Assembly: GCA_037957365.1 (NCBI GenBank)
Contig: JARHVA010000666.1
Location: forward strand, 2,109,501-2,173,500
Origin: Torreya grandis
Lineage: Eukaryota > Streptophyta > Pinopsida > Cupressales > Taxaceae
DNA: 64,000 nucleotides
Direction: 5' to 3'
Below, piece after piece: positions 1-11,199 of this stretch; positions within the stretch are counted from its first letter, which is position 1; each line of letters starts with the position of its first letter. Position numbers and translations under genes: made by a program. Below the pieces are notes generated by a model. That model saw nothing but the letters and a program-made list of their open reading frames with translations, was not told the DNA's origin and did not search any database.

Positions 1-340
1 ATTAACAAGATAATGTTGTGACCTTCATCCACCTGATAAGACAAACACAATGGTTACATTGACATTGACTAAAGCCATGCTTTATTATCCACCTGTCAAA
101 CTTGTACCACTGTCCTGCAGCTTCCTCAAGACCATATGACCTGGCCTTCTATCTCACGTGTCCATTCTCTCTATTCTTTAACCAAGGAATCCATTCGTCT
201 CTCAATGCTTTTATCTCGGCTGACAACTCTACCAAATCTCCCATTTGGTTCTTCTCCAAAGAAATCATGCCATGCTCCCACTGTTTCCTGGATCCTTCCT
301 GCTCTGCAGTGAGCAACAAGTATAAAGAAGAGGAATAATG
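1..340 (-). pseudogene. Copia reverse transcriptase fragment with core deletion
   Basis: The minus strand resembles the start of the copia RT domain (a segment like ...W.LV.LP.G..AL..EWI..LK...G...WKAR) joined directly to the later YGL.EA..QWY motif. In intact copia RT about 100 residues lie between these two points, including the conserved LDVKTAFLHG region, so the core is deleted. The same junction occurs in the second copy near 48680-48720. The catalytic DD region lies beyond the window edge here. This cannot be a working polymerase. Confidence 0.75.
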
Positions 341-424
341 AATTTAAGGCTTACTTACCCTTTCAGTCCTCCACATGGGCATTTGAAACTCCTTGACAGC
401 TTGTTGTCTGCCCAAAATCCGTTC

Positions 425-625
425 CAGTGATCGACCTCGATCACCACACAGTCTGCATCTGACTGACGTCTGTTCCATGCGACTGTCCAAGTCACCGACA
501 CCGGTTATCCTACCGACGTCGATCTCCACCTTCCCGAAACCACCGACTTTACCTGTCTGCACATGACCAACGTCGGTGCCTGTCTGTTCGATGCTGATTT
601 TTCCTGATCGACACCGATACCTATG
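425..625. repeat. Degenerate GACCGACGTCGGT-type repeat block, interior of copia copy 1
   Basis: The block contains many variants of a palindromic motif close to ACCGACGTCGGT (for example GATCGACCTCGATC, GACTGACGTC, ACCGACGTCGA and ACCAACGTCGGT), spaced mostly about 20-25 bp apart. It sits where integrase would be expected in a copia element. The same motif appears in the LTR of this copy and in both locations of the second copy. Confidence 0.75.
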
Positions 626-779
626 TTTTCTTGTGAGTGATGACTTTTTACCTACGAGCTCTCTTTGGATCAAAACCCTATCCAAACTACCTTGCTTAGA
701 AGTATTCAGCCTCATCCATTATTCTCTGTCCATCATCTCCTCCATAAACACCAAGGATTTCTAGTTCTTAAGTCTGTCA

Positions 780-1360
780 AACACATCTGACTTCCTCTTA
801 AAAACATGCATCTCCTTCTTGCTCATGTGACCAAGCTTACAAAGTCACGTCCTTGCAACAGAAAAAGAATCAATAATACAAGCAAGTAGATAAAGAGTAC
901 CTGCTTTTTTACCACCTGCTAATTCAAGTGCATCTGTTGTGAGAGTTCCTGTGCATCTCTCATCACCTAACTTTCTTGAAGCAATTAGCCGCATCTTCAA
1001 GACTAGGACCTGCATGACCTTCTTCAACACCCATGTGTTGGCTGCCTATAATTTCAGCAACACTTTTCCTTTGCCAATACTTTGACAAGGCTCACCAACC
1101 CCTCTATTTGGGGCTGCATGGAAAGAGGCAACAGAATCTATAAAACAAGATTCTACTTTATCTAAGGAACATCCTAGAGCATCTTGTGCAACAACACCTG
1201 CAACATCTGCTTCTTCAGTTCTTTCATGTTGATCTTTTACCAACCAATAATCTTTCTTTATCTGCTCTTTCTTTTTATAACACCGTAATTGACCATTCAT
1301 GATTTTTAATTCCTCCATTCTTAGTGTACTTTCTTCTACCATTGCTATACTCCCACTCAA
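780..1360 (-). pseudogene. Degenerate copia Gag-protease-pre-integrase
   Basis: The first minus-strand ORF (1360-1046, 104 aa) has a broken Gag zinc knuckle, CYKKKEQIKKDYW. The second Cys and the His of CX2CX4HX4C are missing and the last Cys is Tyr. It then has a protease motif FIDSVASFH, where the DSG active-site Gly is Val. Compared with copy 2, about 16 residues are missing after the protease motif. A frameshift leads into a second ORF (1030-845) carrying the pre-integrase region (MRLI..RKLGDERC...), with a GHMSKKEMH-type stretch just downstream near 790-840. Copy 2 has the same zinc-knuckle and protease lesions. Confidence 0.8.
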
Positions 1361-1417
1361 TCAAAAACCCCTGAGAGTGACCTGTAATCAAACACAAACT
1401 TGCTCCCTGCAACCTTA

Positions 1418-1429
1418 GCTCTGATACCA
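1418..1429 (-). other. Primer binding site, copia copy 1
   Basis: On the minus strand the sequence reads TGGTATCAGAGC, the classic plant copia primer site complementary to the 3' end of initiator tRNA-Met. It starts two bases inside the LTR end. Confidence 0.9.
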
Positions 1430-1431
1430 AC

Positions 1432-2527
1432 TGTTAGGAACCGGAAGCACCACTGATTACCAAGCAACTTAACATGCAAAATTAAACCAGAAGTAACAAG
1501 TAACTAAAATTCAAAAATAACACAGAATATGAGAGACAATACCCAATTGTATTAATACTCTTCCAGAAGGAAATACAACAAAGAAGATGCCACCTTCTTC
1601 TTTACACACCTCTAGGGCTCCCACACCTCTAGGGCATAAATAATAAATCTCTTCGAGAGCTCACTCTCTCTCTTATAGTCCCAACACACAACTCAAACAC
1701 AGAGTTGGTGTTCACCTCTAACCAGTCAGTATCACTACTGTCAGTACCACCAGTCAGTATCACTATTGCCAGTACACAAGTGCTCTATGCACTCTAAAAC
1801 TGAGTACTCCACGCACTCCAAGTACTCAACGTACTCCAAGTAGATCTCCCCTGATCTTGCTACCTGTTGTGTTGATGTCACCTTTGATCATGCTGCCCCA
1901 CAAATCACCTTTGACCTCGCACCCACACACACCTGCAAATCAACTGATCTTACTTACCATATAGATCTCTCTACACCGTGAAGAACCCTTGTCCTTGCCT
2001 CACCAAGTCCTTATGATTCTCCAAACCAGTACCCCAGAGGATCTTCTCTCTGATCTAGCACACCTACAGACCAACCTAATCATACACACTCAGCACCCCT
2101 GTGGAACTAGGAGGAGCTACCCTTGCTCTCTTCCCTCTAAAGGAGCTAACCAAGCTCAACTCAAACTAGAACAAATTACAATACAGCCCATGAGTCTATT
2201 ATATAGATCTCATGCAAACAATAATTAGACACCTAATTACAATAATTAGATCCGCAGCTCTAAGGCTAAAATTAGCCTTTAACATGCAAACAACTGGTTC
2301 GTTAACAAACTGTCTGTAACACTCACTGTTCTGAACCATACAAGCGATCGACGTCAGTCCCTGTCTGCCTGGAGATGACCGACATCGGTCGAATACTGCT
2401 GATGTCAATTTTCTTTCTGTCTACCCCTGACCAACGTCGATTGGCCTGACCGACGCTGGTGACTCTGACACTCAGCAACCTCCTTCCCTGTTTGCATCAG
2501 TGAAGCTTTTAGCTCCACAACCTAACA
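1432..2527 (-). repeat. LTR of copia copy 1 (5' LTR in minus orientation)
   Basis: The LTR is 1096 bp and ends in the inverted repeat TGTTAGG / CCTAACA, with TG...CA termini. It aligns along its length with 50048-51050. Relative to that copy it carries extra short tandem segments around 1715-1850 (repeats of CAGTCAGTATCACTA and GTACTC-like words). Its U3 side (about 2340-2460) contains GACGTC-type palindromes. The 5 bp outside it is GTTTG; the partner flank is off the window. Confidence 0.88.
2343..2455. promoter_or_regulatory. GACGTC-rich motif cluster in LTR U3 (copy 1)
   Basis: Within roughly the first 180 bp of the LTR, read in element orientation, are five variants of GACCGACGTCGGT (for example TCGACGTCAGT near 2346 and ACCGACATCGGT near 2379). 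ACGT-core and TGACGTCA-like words are typical bZIP targets in plants, so an enhancer role is plausible. That role is inferred from motif identity and U3 position only. Confidence 0.45.
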
Positions 2528-4002
2528 GTTTGTTCAGTTGTCACCTAATTTTTAGGGACAATGTTTGTCGTATTGTTTATACAAACATAAGGACTAACAC
2601 TTGTTTGTTTCTTTATTTATCTTGTTTGTTTTTTTGTTTGTCTATTTTGTTTATTTGTTTGTTTTTTTGTTTGTGTGCCTGTTTGTTTGCTTTTAGCATT
2701 ATGGCCATGATTCAATCTATGCATTTTCATTGAGTGATTCCTTGCACATTATTCTTGAATCTATCCATATTCAAACATCTACATTTTTCTCATGGTTTTT
2801 ATCATCGATGTAATTATTTCCATTAAGTATCGAATATCGGGAGTCAGTCCTTATGCATATTTTGGCCAAGCCCCCATGGTGTTCTATCATGAGGCCTATC
2901 ATCAAATGCTATAGCAAAAATTAGCTTTGAGAGGTCTACAACATCAATACAGTATCACCATCTCCTCAATACCGACATCAACAACAATCTTAATCCAATA
3001 CCCAATCATATCCCAAATAGAGTAATTAATGAAAGAATTTTAACCTTTGTTAGTTTAGACAAGCATCTCCCTACTAGCAGGTTGTCTAAATTCATCTTTA
3101 TCCTCTATATCAACTTATCAATCATCAACCATCAATCATGTTTTCATAATCAAGGTATACTGCATCAACATTATACATCATCCCACATGCATTCTCAATG
3201 ATTATATCACCTGTTGGGGCAAATCATTATGTTATTACCAATTGTTTTTTCTTGTTTGTCTGTAATAACTGAGGCAACTCCATCTTCTCAATGATTATAT
3301 CACCTATTGGGGAAAATCATTGTGTTATCATACCATGTTGCCATAATCAAGATATAATACTTATAACCATCTTTGGACAAACCATTGTATACCATCCGAC
3401 TTGCATTTCTCAATGATTTTGTCCAACTTTGGGTAAATCATTATGTTGTCACCCCATCATCTTCATTTGTTTGATCCCCTCATTTCACTTCTTTCTTTCG
3501 AAGAACCGTTTGTTGACCTACTTGCCAACCACTCTCTCGAGGGGGCAGCTACAGTTCAATCATTACCATTGCAGTCGTAAGCATAAGGAACCATTTTATT
3601 CTTTGAAAAGATGTTACTATGCTTACATCTTGCAACATATTTCCAAATAGGGGTAAACTATAGACAACAAAATTTGGCCACTAATGGCTTCATATATGAC
3701 TTTAGATCAACTCTTGCCAATCATTGAATACCTAGCCCAAATTTTTTATTAGTCTCAAATTTGGCCTCATAACCTTGCATTAAATTGGCCTATTAAATAA
3801 ATTAAACAAGGTAAATACACACATTGAATTAATCAAAATTTAAAAAATGACCAAATGCTTAAAAAGAATTAATTAACTTATACACCCTAATCAAAATCAA
3901 TTAGCAAGTTAAATCAATTTCAAATCTTAGTTGAGTTCACTCATGAGCTAAAAAATCAATTAAATCAATTACTAAAAAAGAAATTCAAGAGCATCTTACC
4001 TT
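2528..4002. other. AT-rich spacer without a recognisable gene
   Basis: A TTTG-rich low-complexity run spans about 2580-2695 and gives a spurious Phe/Leu/Cys-rich ORF. A hairpin-like repeat follows at 3193-3455. The short ORF at 3429-3650 shows no recognisable domain. No gene was identified. Confidence 0.6.
3193..3455. repeat. Three dispersed hairpin-like repeats (CAATGATT...AATCATTG)
   Basis: The word TCTCAATGATT begins at 3193, 3287 and 3408. Each time it is followed about 20-25 bp later by a near-complementary AATCATT(A/G)TG. Each unit could fold as a short stem. The spacing is irregular (94 and 121 bp). Confidence 0.6.
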
Positions 4003-4175
4003 TGTGAGTTGTCACTTTTGAAAAATATCTAAAAGAATATCTTAGAAATATACCAAACTCAATCAAAGTTAATAAACTCAACCATGGTTGTGAGTTGTCA
4101 CTTTTTAAAAATATCTAAAGAAAATATTCTAGGAATATGCCAAACTCAACCAAGCTTAATAAACTCAACCATGGT
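4003..4175. repeat. 86-bp tandem duplication
   Basis: The segment beginning TGTGAGTTGTCAC at 4003 is repeated at 4089, and both copies end in ACTCAACCATGG. The copies differ by scattered substitutions and a small indel, so the duplication is not recent. Confidence 0.85.
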
Positions 4176-4530
4176 CAGATTTAAAAGCCTATAAAAGCAA
4201 GCCTAGAGCTCTTAATTTAGAGAGCTCAATCAAAGTAGAGTTATAATGCAGAAACAAATTTATGAAGCAAAAAACCTAGTGCTATAATGTTGAAATTGAG
4301 CAAAACCATATCAATCAAGCCAAGCATTCAATAATGGTGCATAGAGGAGATGTTGTTAGCCATATGTCATTGATGAAGACTTCTTATGAATAAGCCGAGC
4401 AAGCCAATGAAGAAATCATTTGGAGCTCTCAAGGAAGGTAAAGATTGTTGTTCTTTACATTTTAGTTAGGTTTTTAATTGTTGTTTGTTCATTAAGCTCC
4501 CCCTGAGATCCATGCTTAGAGATTTTAGTA

Positions 4531-4712
4531 TGTTAGTGTGTTGATTTCATGGTTTTATGGACTAACACTTGATCTAATCTCCTCCTTTTATCAAATTCTT
4601 TGATCAGGACTCAGGAACTATATTAATATATGTTAGCATGTTAGTGTGTTGATTTCATGGTTTTATGGACTAACACTTGATCTAATCTCCTCTCTTTGTC
4701 AAATTCTTTGAT
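4531..4712. repeat. 108-bp-period tandem duplication (second unit partial)
   Basis: TGTTAGTGTGTTGATTTCAT occurs at 4531 and 4639, followed in both by the same stretch through TTTGATCA. The second unit ends near 4712. Confidence 0.85.
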
Positions 4713-5165
4713 CACATTTTAAACTTTTACGTGTAGTTTTTATTAAATAGGCCTCATTTGCGAGAAATTGATTATGTCATAACTTTTGATCGATATCTCA
4801 AAATTGAGTGTTGTCTTTTTTAAAATTTCATATATTTTTATTTCCCATAGATTGGTCCTATTTTTATTTTAAAATGTATTAAAATATAAAGTTTCATATT
4901 CAGGGGGGTTGTTTGTGCTATGGGCCCCACTACTTTATTCATTGTTATCTTTGTGTATTGGTTGCTCTTATCTATGTAAACTCATTTTTATCCTAGTATG
5001 AAGTCCATCTCTAGAGCATGCACCATTATTTACCCACTCTAGCACTAATTACTCACTTGGACGTATTCTCAGCTATGCTTAACATCCCATTTATGAGTGT
5101 GATTTAGGGGGTCTTTGCAGTTTCTATCATGTTGTTAAGAACTTCCATAGTGTTTTATATCAGTC

Positions 5166-5478
5166 ATGTCAACCCCATTTGAGAGAATCCAAAGGAAGAG
5201 AGTTGTTTCATCTATAGTGGTTCTTCTTGGAAAGGATAATTATGCTTTGTGGTGTGCTTACATGGAACACTTGCTCACATACAAGAATCATATTTCATTC
5301 CTATATAGACATATTCTTGCACCCACTCATCATGTTCGATTTGATAAGTGGGTTAACACTTGTGACAAGGTTTTTTCCACTCTATTACTACATGTTTCCA
5401 TGGATATTCATTGCCATGTGGAATATAATGAGTGTCCCTGCATTGTTTGGAGCATCCTATAAAGTCTTTTTGAGGATC
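5166..5478 (+). pseudogene. Copia-type Gag-like remnant
   Basis: The 98-aa ORF starts MSTPFERIQRKR and contains LLGKDNYALWCAYMEHLL, followed about 25 residues later by a W...C..V...LLLHVS......V......IVWSIL pattern. After one stop codon the same frame continues SLFEDPN. This matches the layout of plant copia Gag proteins (L.G.NY..W...M...L, then W...D..A...I..S, then W..L...FE). No zinc knuckle, protease or pol follows. It is broken and no longer functional. The family match is by pattern only; a chance resemblance is possible but unlikely given three aligned blocks. Confidence 0.45.
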
Positions 5479-5483
5479 CTAAT

Positions 5484-6091
5484 GTGACTTATATCACTCC
5501 TATAGCTCCTATTATCTCTTCTAAGATTGGTGTACTCTCTCTTGATTTTATTTCCTATGATGACACTTTTATCATGGACAATACTCTTCCTTTTATCGAG
5601 CCATCACTACATGACAAGATTTTACCAGACCTTAGTTATCTCTTTACAGATTCTACATCTGTTCCTATGTCGATTATTGCTCTTTTAGAGCCTTTATAGA
5701 CATGAATTTTGGAGGACTTTATTGATTCCTATGAAGTATATATATTGAGAGCATCGACAACTCATATGTTCCTATGGACATTCATCTTGCAGATCTGAGT
5801 GCTTCATTTACAAATCAGTCTTTAGTGTCGATGGTTGTTGAGCCTTGCTCTCTTTTTTCCATGGACATTCTTCTAGCGAATGTTCCATGTATAATTTCTT
5901 CTTTGGCTATTCTCTCCCCTTCATTATATGCTTCTTCATTGCCATCTTCTATAGTTAGTCATGTGATACTTGATCAGACTTTGGCATATTCAAGCACTGT
6001 TAGGGAGACATTTGAGCATTTTCTAGAGATATACATCTTGATTCCTACATGCATTCTACTTGAGTGGGAATTTAACATTTTGACAACTTAG
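5484..6091 (+). other. Two unassigned open stretches downstream of the Gag-like remnant
   Basis: ORFs at 5484-5699 (71 aa) and 5774-6091 (105 aa) follow the Gag-like segment closely on the same strand and end just before a polypurine-like run near 6300. They are rich in Ser, Leu, Ile and Asp and show no motif I recognise. They may be non-pol spacer of the same non-autonomous element. Confidence 0.3.
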
Positions 6092-6300
6092 GGTTTTTTT
6101 CTTCTGAAAAGAAAATATAAAATTTATTATAGAGAGACCTACTACAATATTTTCCATGTGACATTATGCACTTACCTTCTCTCTTTTCTTTATGGAAGAA
6201 CACATCTTTCATATTTTGTAGGATACTGGGATCATGGCTATGTACTCCTAATTAGGCCTTGTCACTGGGACCTAGTTATCTAACCCACCTAAGATACATT

Positions 6301-6600
6301 TAAAGGGGGGTATTGGTGTAGACTTTTTTCTATGGGTTTTGTCTACATGGTTCATTATGTTTGATTAGGGTCTTAGAGGCCATTTGGGTCATTTGGGAAG
6401 AATAGTCCCACATTCACTAGAAGGTGGGGTTTCACTCTTTCTCCCACCTATATATTTACCTCTCTCCCTTTATATTCATAATATAGAGATAATGAGGAAT
6501 GTTTATGAATTATTTATTTTTTCACTCACTCTCTCACCTATTCTATAGTGTTCATGTATGCATTTGATCTTGTTGAGAGGTCTTGGAGAAATCTGACACA
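6301..6600 (+). repeat. Possible polypurine tract and LTR-like segment
   Basis: AAAGGGGGGTATTGG near 6302 looks like a polypurine tract, followed by TGTAGAC at about 6318. The next 270 bp has the pyrimidine-rich, TCTCTCCCTTTAT-type composition of many plant LTR leader regions. No second copy or clear right border was found, so the LTR assignment is tentative. Confidence 0.3.
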
Positions 6601-7992
6601 ACTGCTTTCAATTCTCCTTATTCATTATCATCAAGCTCCTCATCATTTCCCTTCACCTTCACATATGTATTCACATGGGCTTCAAACTTAGATTATAGAA
6701 TATGGATATCAAAAATATCCTCCAACTTATTCAAGTCCCATTTTGTCATGTTCTTTGGTCAAATCATTCCCATTAATAAATTTGATGAGTCAATCTCAAT
6801 CATGGGACTTTTTTTCCCATATAGAATATGTTGTTTCAACCTACATCATATCATTAGCCTCTTGTTGCTCATCAGACACAATATTTTCAACATCTTTTGT
6901 GTAATCTTACATAAAATTTCATTCCTTAGTTATGTTTGGATATTCTCCTGTTTCTTCTTTTTGTTTAACCTCTTGCCTTAGCTTGGTGCTTTCTCCTTAC
7001 CTTATTTTTTATGCACCCAATTTTTCACACAGTGTATCAACATGGTTAATCTATTTATTTACATTATTCTCTATAGTCTCATTTTGTATAGGTACCTCTA
7101 AAATATTTTGGGCATAATTGTTATATCTTTATGGGTCTTGAGTTTGTATTAGTAAGTTTGTGCACATAATCCCTTTGTCAACTAGAATAGTTTCACTAGG
7201 ACCTAAATCACCTCTAATAATAGTAAATAATCATGATTATACAAGTCCTCTATAACTTCTTTAGGCATCTCAAGCATTATAAATGACTCATAAAAAATGT
7301 GTTTGACTTGGGGCTTCCATTTGTGTCTCTCATTAAATTGGAATCCCCTCCCTAGTTTCGCTTTGATCTAGACTTGTAATAACACTCAACCCACTTCGTC
7401 CAAATAGGTTCATGTTTACATATGCCTTATGTGACTTCTTTCGAATATACATAACCTTATCCTTTCCCCTTCCTAATGCAATTTTATCTTCTTGTTATTT
7501 TCTTCTTATTTCTTTTCCTCTTATTTGTGTATATCCTCATCAATTATCACTACTATTTATAATGGCCCATCTTGAGGTAGATTATTTAATGGTGTACATA
7601 TTTGGATTGAATACACATGTGATGTCATGTTGATTTTTCCAAACCTTTATAAATAATTATGGATTGATCTCTAAACTCTCATTATTTAAGTCCTCATATT
7701 CAAATTATTCCATCCCTCTCAATTTGCTATAGTTCTTTAATTATGCAATCCTTGGCACATCAATTTACACAAAATCAACCATTTATCCCTACATATTCTT
7801 CACTCTATGTAATACACACTACAAATATTATGTGGTTACCACATAAGGTACCTTGGCACAACTTGACCATTTTCCCTTCATCATAATTATGGTAAAGGAA
7901 TAGTGTGTCATCACAAAAAAGCAATAAAACCATTATATTATTCAAGGATCTGTGATGGTACTCTATTATTTATTTTAATGCTTCTTCCATGT

Positions 7993-8027
<35 letters not shown>

Positions 8028-10640
8028 ATCTGATGATTACATGTGTACACCGCATACTTCTCTTCACATGAAACATTCTGAACCATTTTCTTGAACCCAA
8101 ATATGCCTTCAATAATCTCTTCAAGTATAAACAATATTAATGTATCTCCCTAATAAAACACTTATCCCCTTAGGTGCACATGTTCACATTCCATTATCAC
8201 TTCTTTTGTAATGTATTTGGCATAGTTTAACACTACCCTTGACTTTTCCACAAACCAAGCCAAATATCTAACTTATTTGGTCACCATAGATCATTGTCCC
8301 GAAGTGATCATCTTATAGATAATTATTCGTGTAACAATCCTCATAGATGTGGTGGAATTTTTTGCTAACTTAATAATATATCCCTCTAATGATATCCCCT
8401 CAACACTCACTAATTCATTGATATTTGAAACTTTAATCAACACCCTACACACATATTTGCTCTTATTATTGAGAGTAGATATTTTATATATCCATTTGGC
8501 GAAGATCTTTAATATTCACCTTATGATGTTGAACTTCCCTTCATAAGTGCATGTCAAAAAGTACTTTGCCAGTTCTTCTAGCTTCTCGAAGTACAGTGGC
8601 TCATATAATCCCATTACGATTGTAGGTGCCAAAAAGTGCTTCAATTTTATTTACCCCGTGGACTCTAACTCTCCTTATATTAATAATTTATATTCCTTAT
8701 TTTTATGGTTAAAATTATCAAACACACAGGATCCTAAAAAATGCATCAATGTTTTCCCCTCCACAACTACTTCTGCATATGCCATAATTGATGTAATAAA
8801 TGGAGTTTTTTAAATTTGTTCTCTTCTTATTTTTTGGTGGTGGATTTTCCAACCTTACACTCTATTATATTATATTCATATTCACCCCCTAAGCCTTGTT
8901 CCATAATTATATTTCCATCTTGTATATCCATTACTTTTCTTTCCATTTTCCGTACCATTGTAGGTATACATGCCTTTCCTCTTAGCTCCCTATAGAACAA
9001 CTAAAATTTTATACAAAACCTTCTCCAAAAAACCTCTATTTACTCCACTCAACTATTCTCACTCTTCTCCTCATGGATCTTCTCATCCATTTAGCCTTCA
9101 CCACACAGTGTTTATCTTAACAATATTTTTCACCTGCTATGTAACTTTTTCCTTTCTTCGATGTCTCTCCTCATTTAAAGTAAAAGTTTCTCTTTCACTC
9201 GACTCTTGTTCTTATAGCTTTAGATCTTCAATATTTTAATTTATAACTAACTATTTCAAATTTATTGATTCCCCTTTATTCCTTCACATATAAATAATTA
9301 ATTTATCCACCCATTCATTTGATAGATTGTGTTCCCACTCCTATTTGTGATGACATCCATTTCCCTCTCTTTTCTTTCCTTTCACATTCCTAGGTTATGT
9401 GAACCATCTCTTCCCTCTTGTGCTTCATACTCCACACACAAAGTTTTATGGATCCATCATGATCCTACACACCATCCATTGCTCTTTTCCATTTTTGGGA
9501 GACAAAATGTTTCCAAAAAACAAGAAAAAATTATATGTGCCACTTTTTAAACTCTTGATCCTCATCGATCCATTTAATTTGCACACTTTCCTACCAATTC
9601 GTCTCATACTAGTCCTTTTATTTTTCCTTTCCCACACTTATCTTGCTCAAATTATTCTTTACATGTCCTCCTACTGACGTAACATCTTACCATATGATAC
9701 TCTTCCAATTTCATTAATCTTGTTTGATAAGCTTTCCAAGTTCTATTTCCACTTGCACTCTATATGATTTATATACCACCCCTCTGTACAATGGTATTTT
9801 ATTTCTCATATTACAATCATCATGGCCAAACAACTCATCCCAAATATATTTAGATGTTTGGCATATGAATCCAAATGAATTCCTCACTCAACTCACCTAG
9901 ATGGATTACATGTGCTTATTAACATAAAGCAAATAATATTTTAATAAAAAAAGCTATCCAACATGACATATTTTTTTGTTATAATTTTCTCTTCGCATCA
10001 AAGCTACCTTATTTATGAAATCCCCTTGCACATCATTTGAAAAAAAATTGTATCATATTCCCAATATTCCTCCTTTGTAATAGCTCTATGAGGTACCAAA
10101 CTTGTTTCTTCTTCTCTTGTGTATTTATAAGGTTGATTTTACTAGGTAGTCTTTTGTAAACTTATGTCATCCACTTACCATTGTCTACCCGCTTTAACTT
10201 CCCCATTGAATTTTATTCCTTGACTTCCTTCTTTGACCATATATCCTTATAATGTATTTTGTGGTTCATATTATTTTTTGTCGATACCTCTTGTATTTGT
10301 GCTCATTATTTATTTATATATATCCCTTTGATTTGTACTATATTTTCCTTAGTACCTTAAAATCTCACTTTAGTGTCATCCTTAGTTTTTGTGCACTATG
10401 TGTCACTCCATTTTTGTGTGCATTATCCTTGACCTCAACCACCTTTTATACTTATGGTTCCATAACTTTAATTTCCATCTTCTGAGGTTTTTCATTTGGT
10501 TTATTCTTTACATATGGGACCCACCTTTATACCCTCTTTAGCCCCTTATTTTTCTCACCCTTCATCTTGTGGGTTCTTATCAATCCACTCTACATTTAAG
10601 ATGAAATAGCATCATTCATGTTTGTGAATTTTTTCCCTAT
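6601..10640. other. Pyrimidine-rich AT spacer, probably antisense of a decayed retroelement
   Basis: The plus strand is strongly C- and T-rich with little G, giving many short Phe/Leu/Ser-rich ORFs (for example 6583-6981, 8547-8813, 8970-9239, 9399-9677) that look like composition artefacts. The complementary strand would be Lys/Glu-rich, as in Gag-Pol. A gypsy protease remnant lies just to the right on that strand. I could not identify reverse transcriptase or integrase motifs here. Confidence 0.4.
7996..8024. repeat. (TA)n microsatellite
   Basis: An uninterrupted TA dinucleotide run of about 29 bp. Confidence 0.97.
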
Positions 10641-10849
10641 GATCTTGAATGTGTTCCCCACCCAATGGGCACATTATTAGCTACAAGTGTAAGATAATTC
10701 TTCATCACTCGTATAGTTTAAGGGTTCCTTATTTTGTGGAATACCCATCTACTTTCTTTGTGCAACAATATTTAAGAAAATATTATCTTCATCATCCAAA
10801 CTCATTTATTCCACATATGTTACTCCATGTTCATTATCAATGGGAAAGA

Positions 10850-11175
10850 CAACCCTCTACTCCCCATTCTCAAAACTTATATAACACTGCCTAAAATGCA
10901 AATCAACTTGATTTTCATAGAACCATGGCCTTCCCAGCAATGCACAATAATTATATTATTTATGCATCTCTATAAAGTAGATTTTTTCAAATAAATATAC
11001 TCCCATTATCTCCAACTATGTGTTTCACAATACCCTAACAGGCCTCAACTTATTTTTATTCACCATGAACAAAGTATTGCTCACATGGTACAATTTTGTC
11101 TTATCCATGCACTTACATGCCTCCTTTGTCAATATGTTTACATTTAACCCCATATAAATCAATCTAGTGTTCATA
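10850..11175 (-). pseudogene. Ty3/gypsy retropepsin remnant
   Basis: The minus strand from about 11172 leftward reads MNTRLIYMGLNVNILTKEAC, then later LRPVRVL, an LEI.GV segment, and near 10905-10945 ALLGRPWFYENQ. This is the layout of the plant gypsy-type aspartic protease (LID.G..VN.L.K..., then P.G.L, then .LLGRPW). The active-site Asp-(Ser/Thr/Pro)-Gly is replaced by Tyr-Met-Gly, and in-frame stops interrupt the middle, so it is inactive. Flanking Gag and RT on the same strand were not recognised. Confidence 0.6.
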
Positions 11176-11199
11176 TACCAATCATTTTTAATAAAAAAA

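Larger units (their letters stand above)
1..2527 (-). mobile_element. Ty1/copia-derived non-autonomous LTR element, copy 1 (cut by window edge)
   Basis: Read on the minus strand, an LTR (1432-2527) is followed by a primer binding site (1418-1429), degenerate Gag and protease (1360 down to about 1046), a GAG-pre-integrase-like segment (about 1030-780), a GACGTC-rich repeat block (about 425-625) and the start of reverse transcriptase (about 340-1). No integrase core is recognisable. The order Gag-PR-(INT)-RT and the primer site complementary to initiator tRNA-Met are typical of Ty1/copia. The 3' part lies outside the window. The same arrangement recurs at 48165-51050, so this is a family and not one decayed element. 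Confidence 0.85.

Noticed and set aside
2500..2733. Phe/Leu/Cys-rich membrane-protein-like frame
   Set aside because: Translation of TTTG/TTTA low-complexity DNA next to an LTR end.
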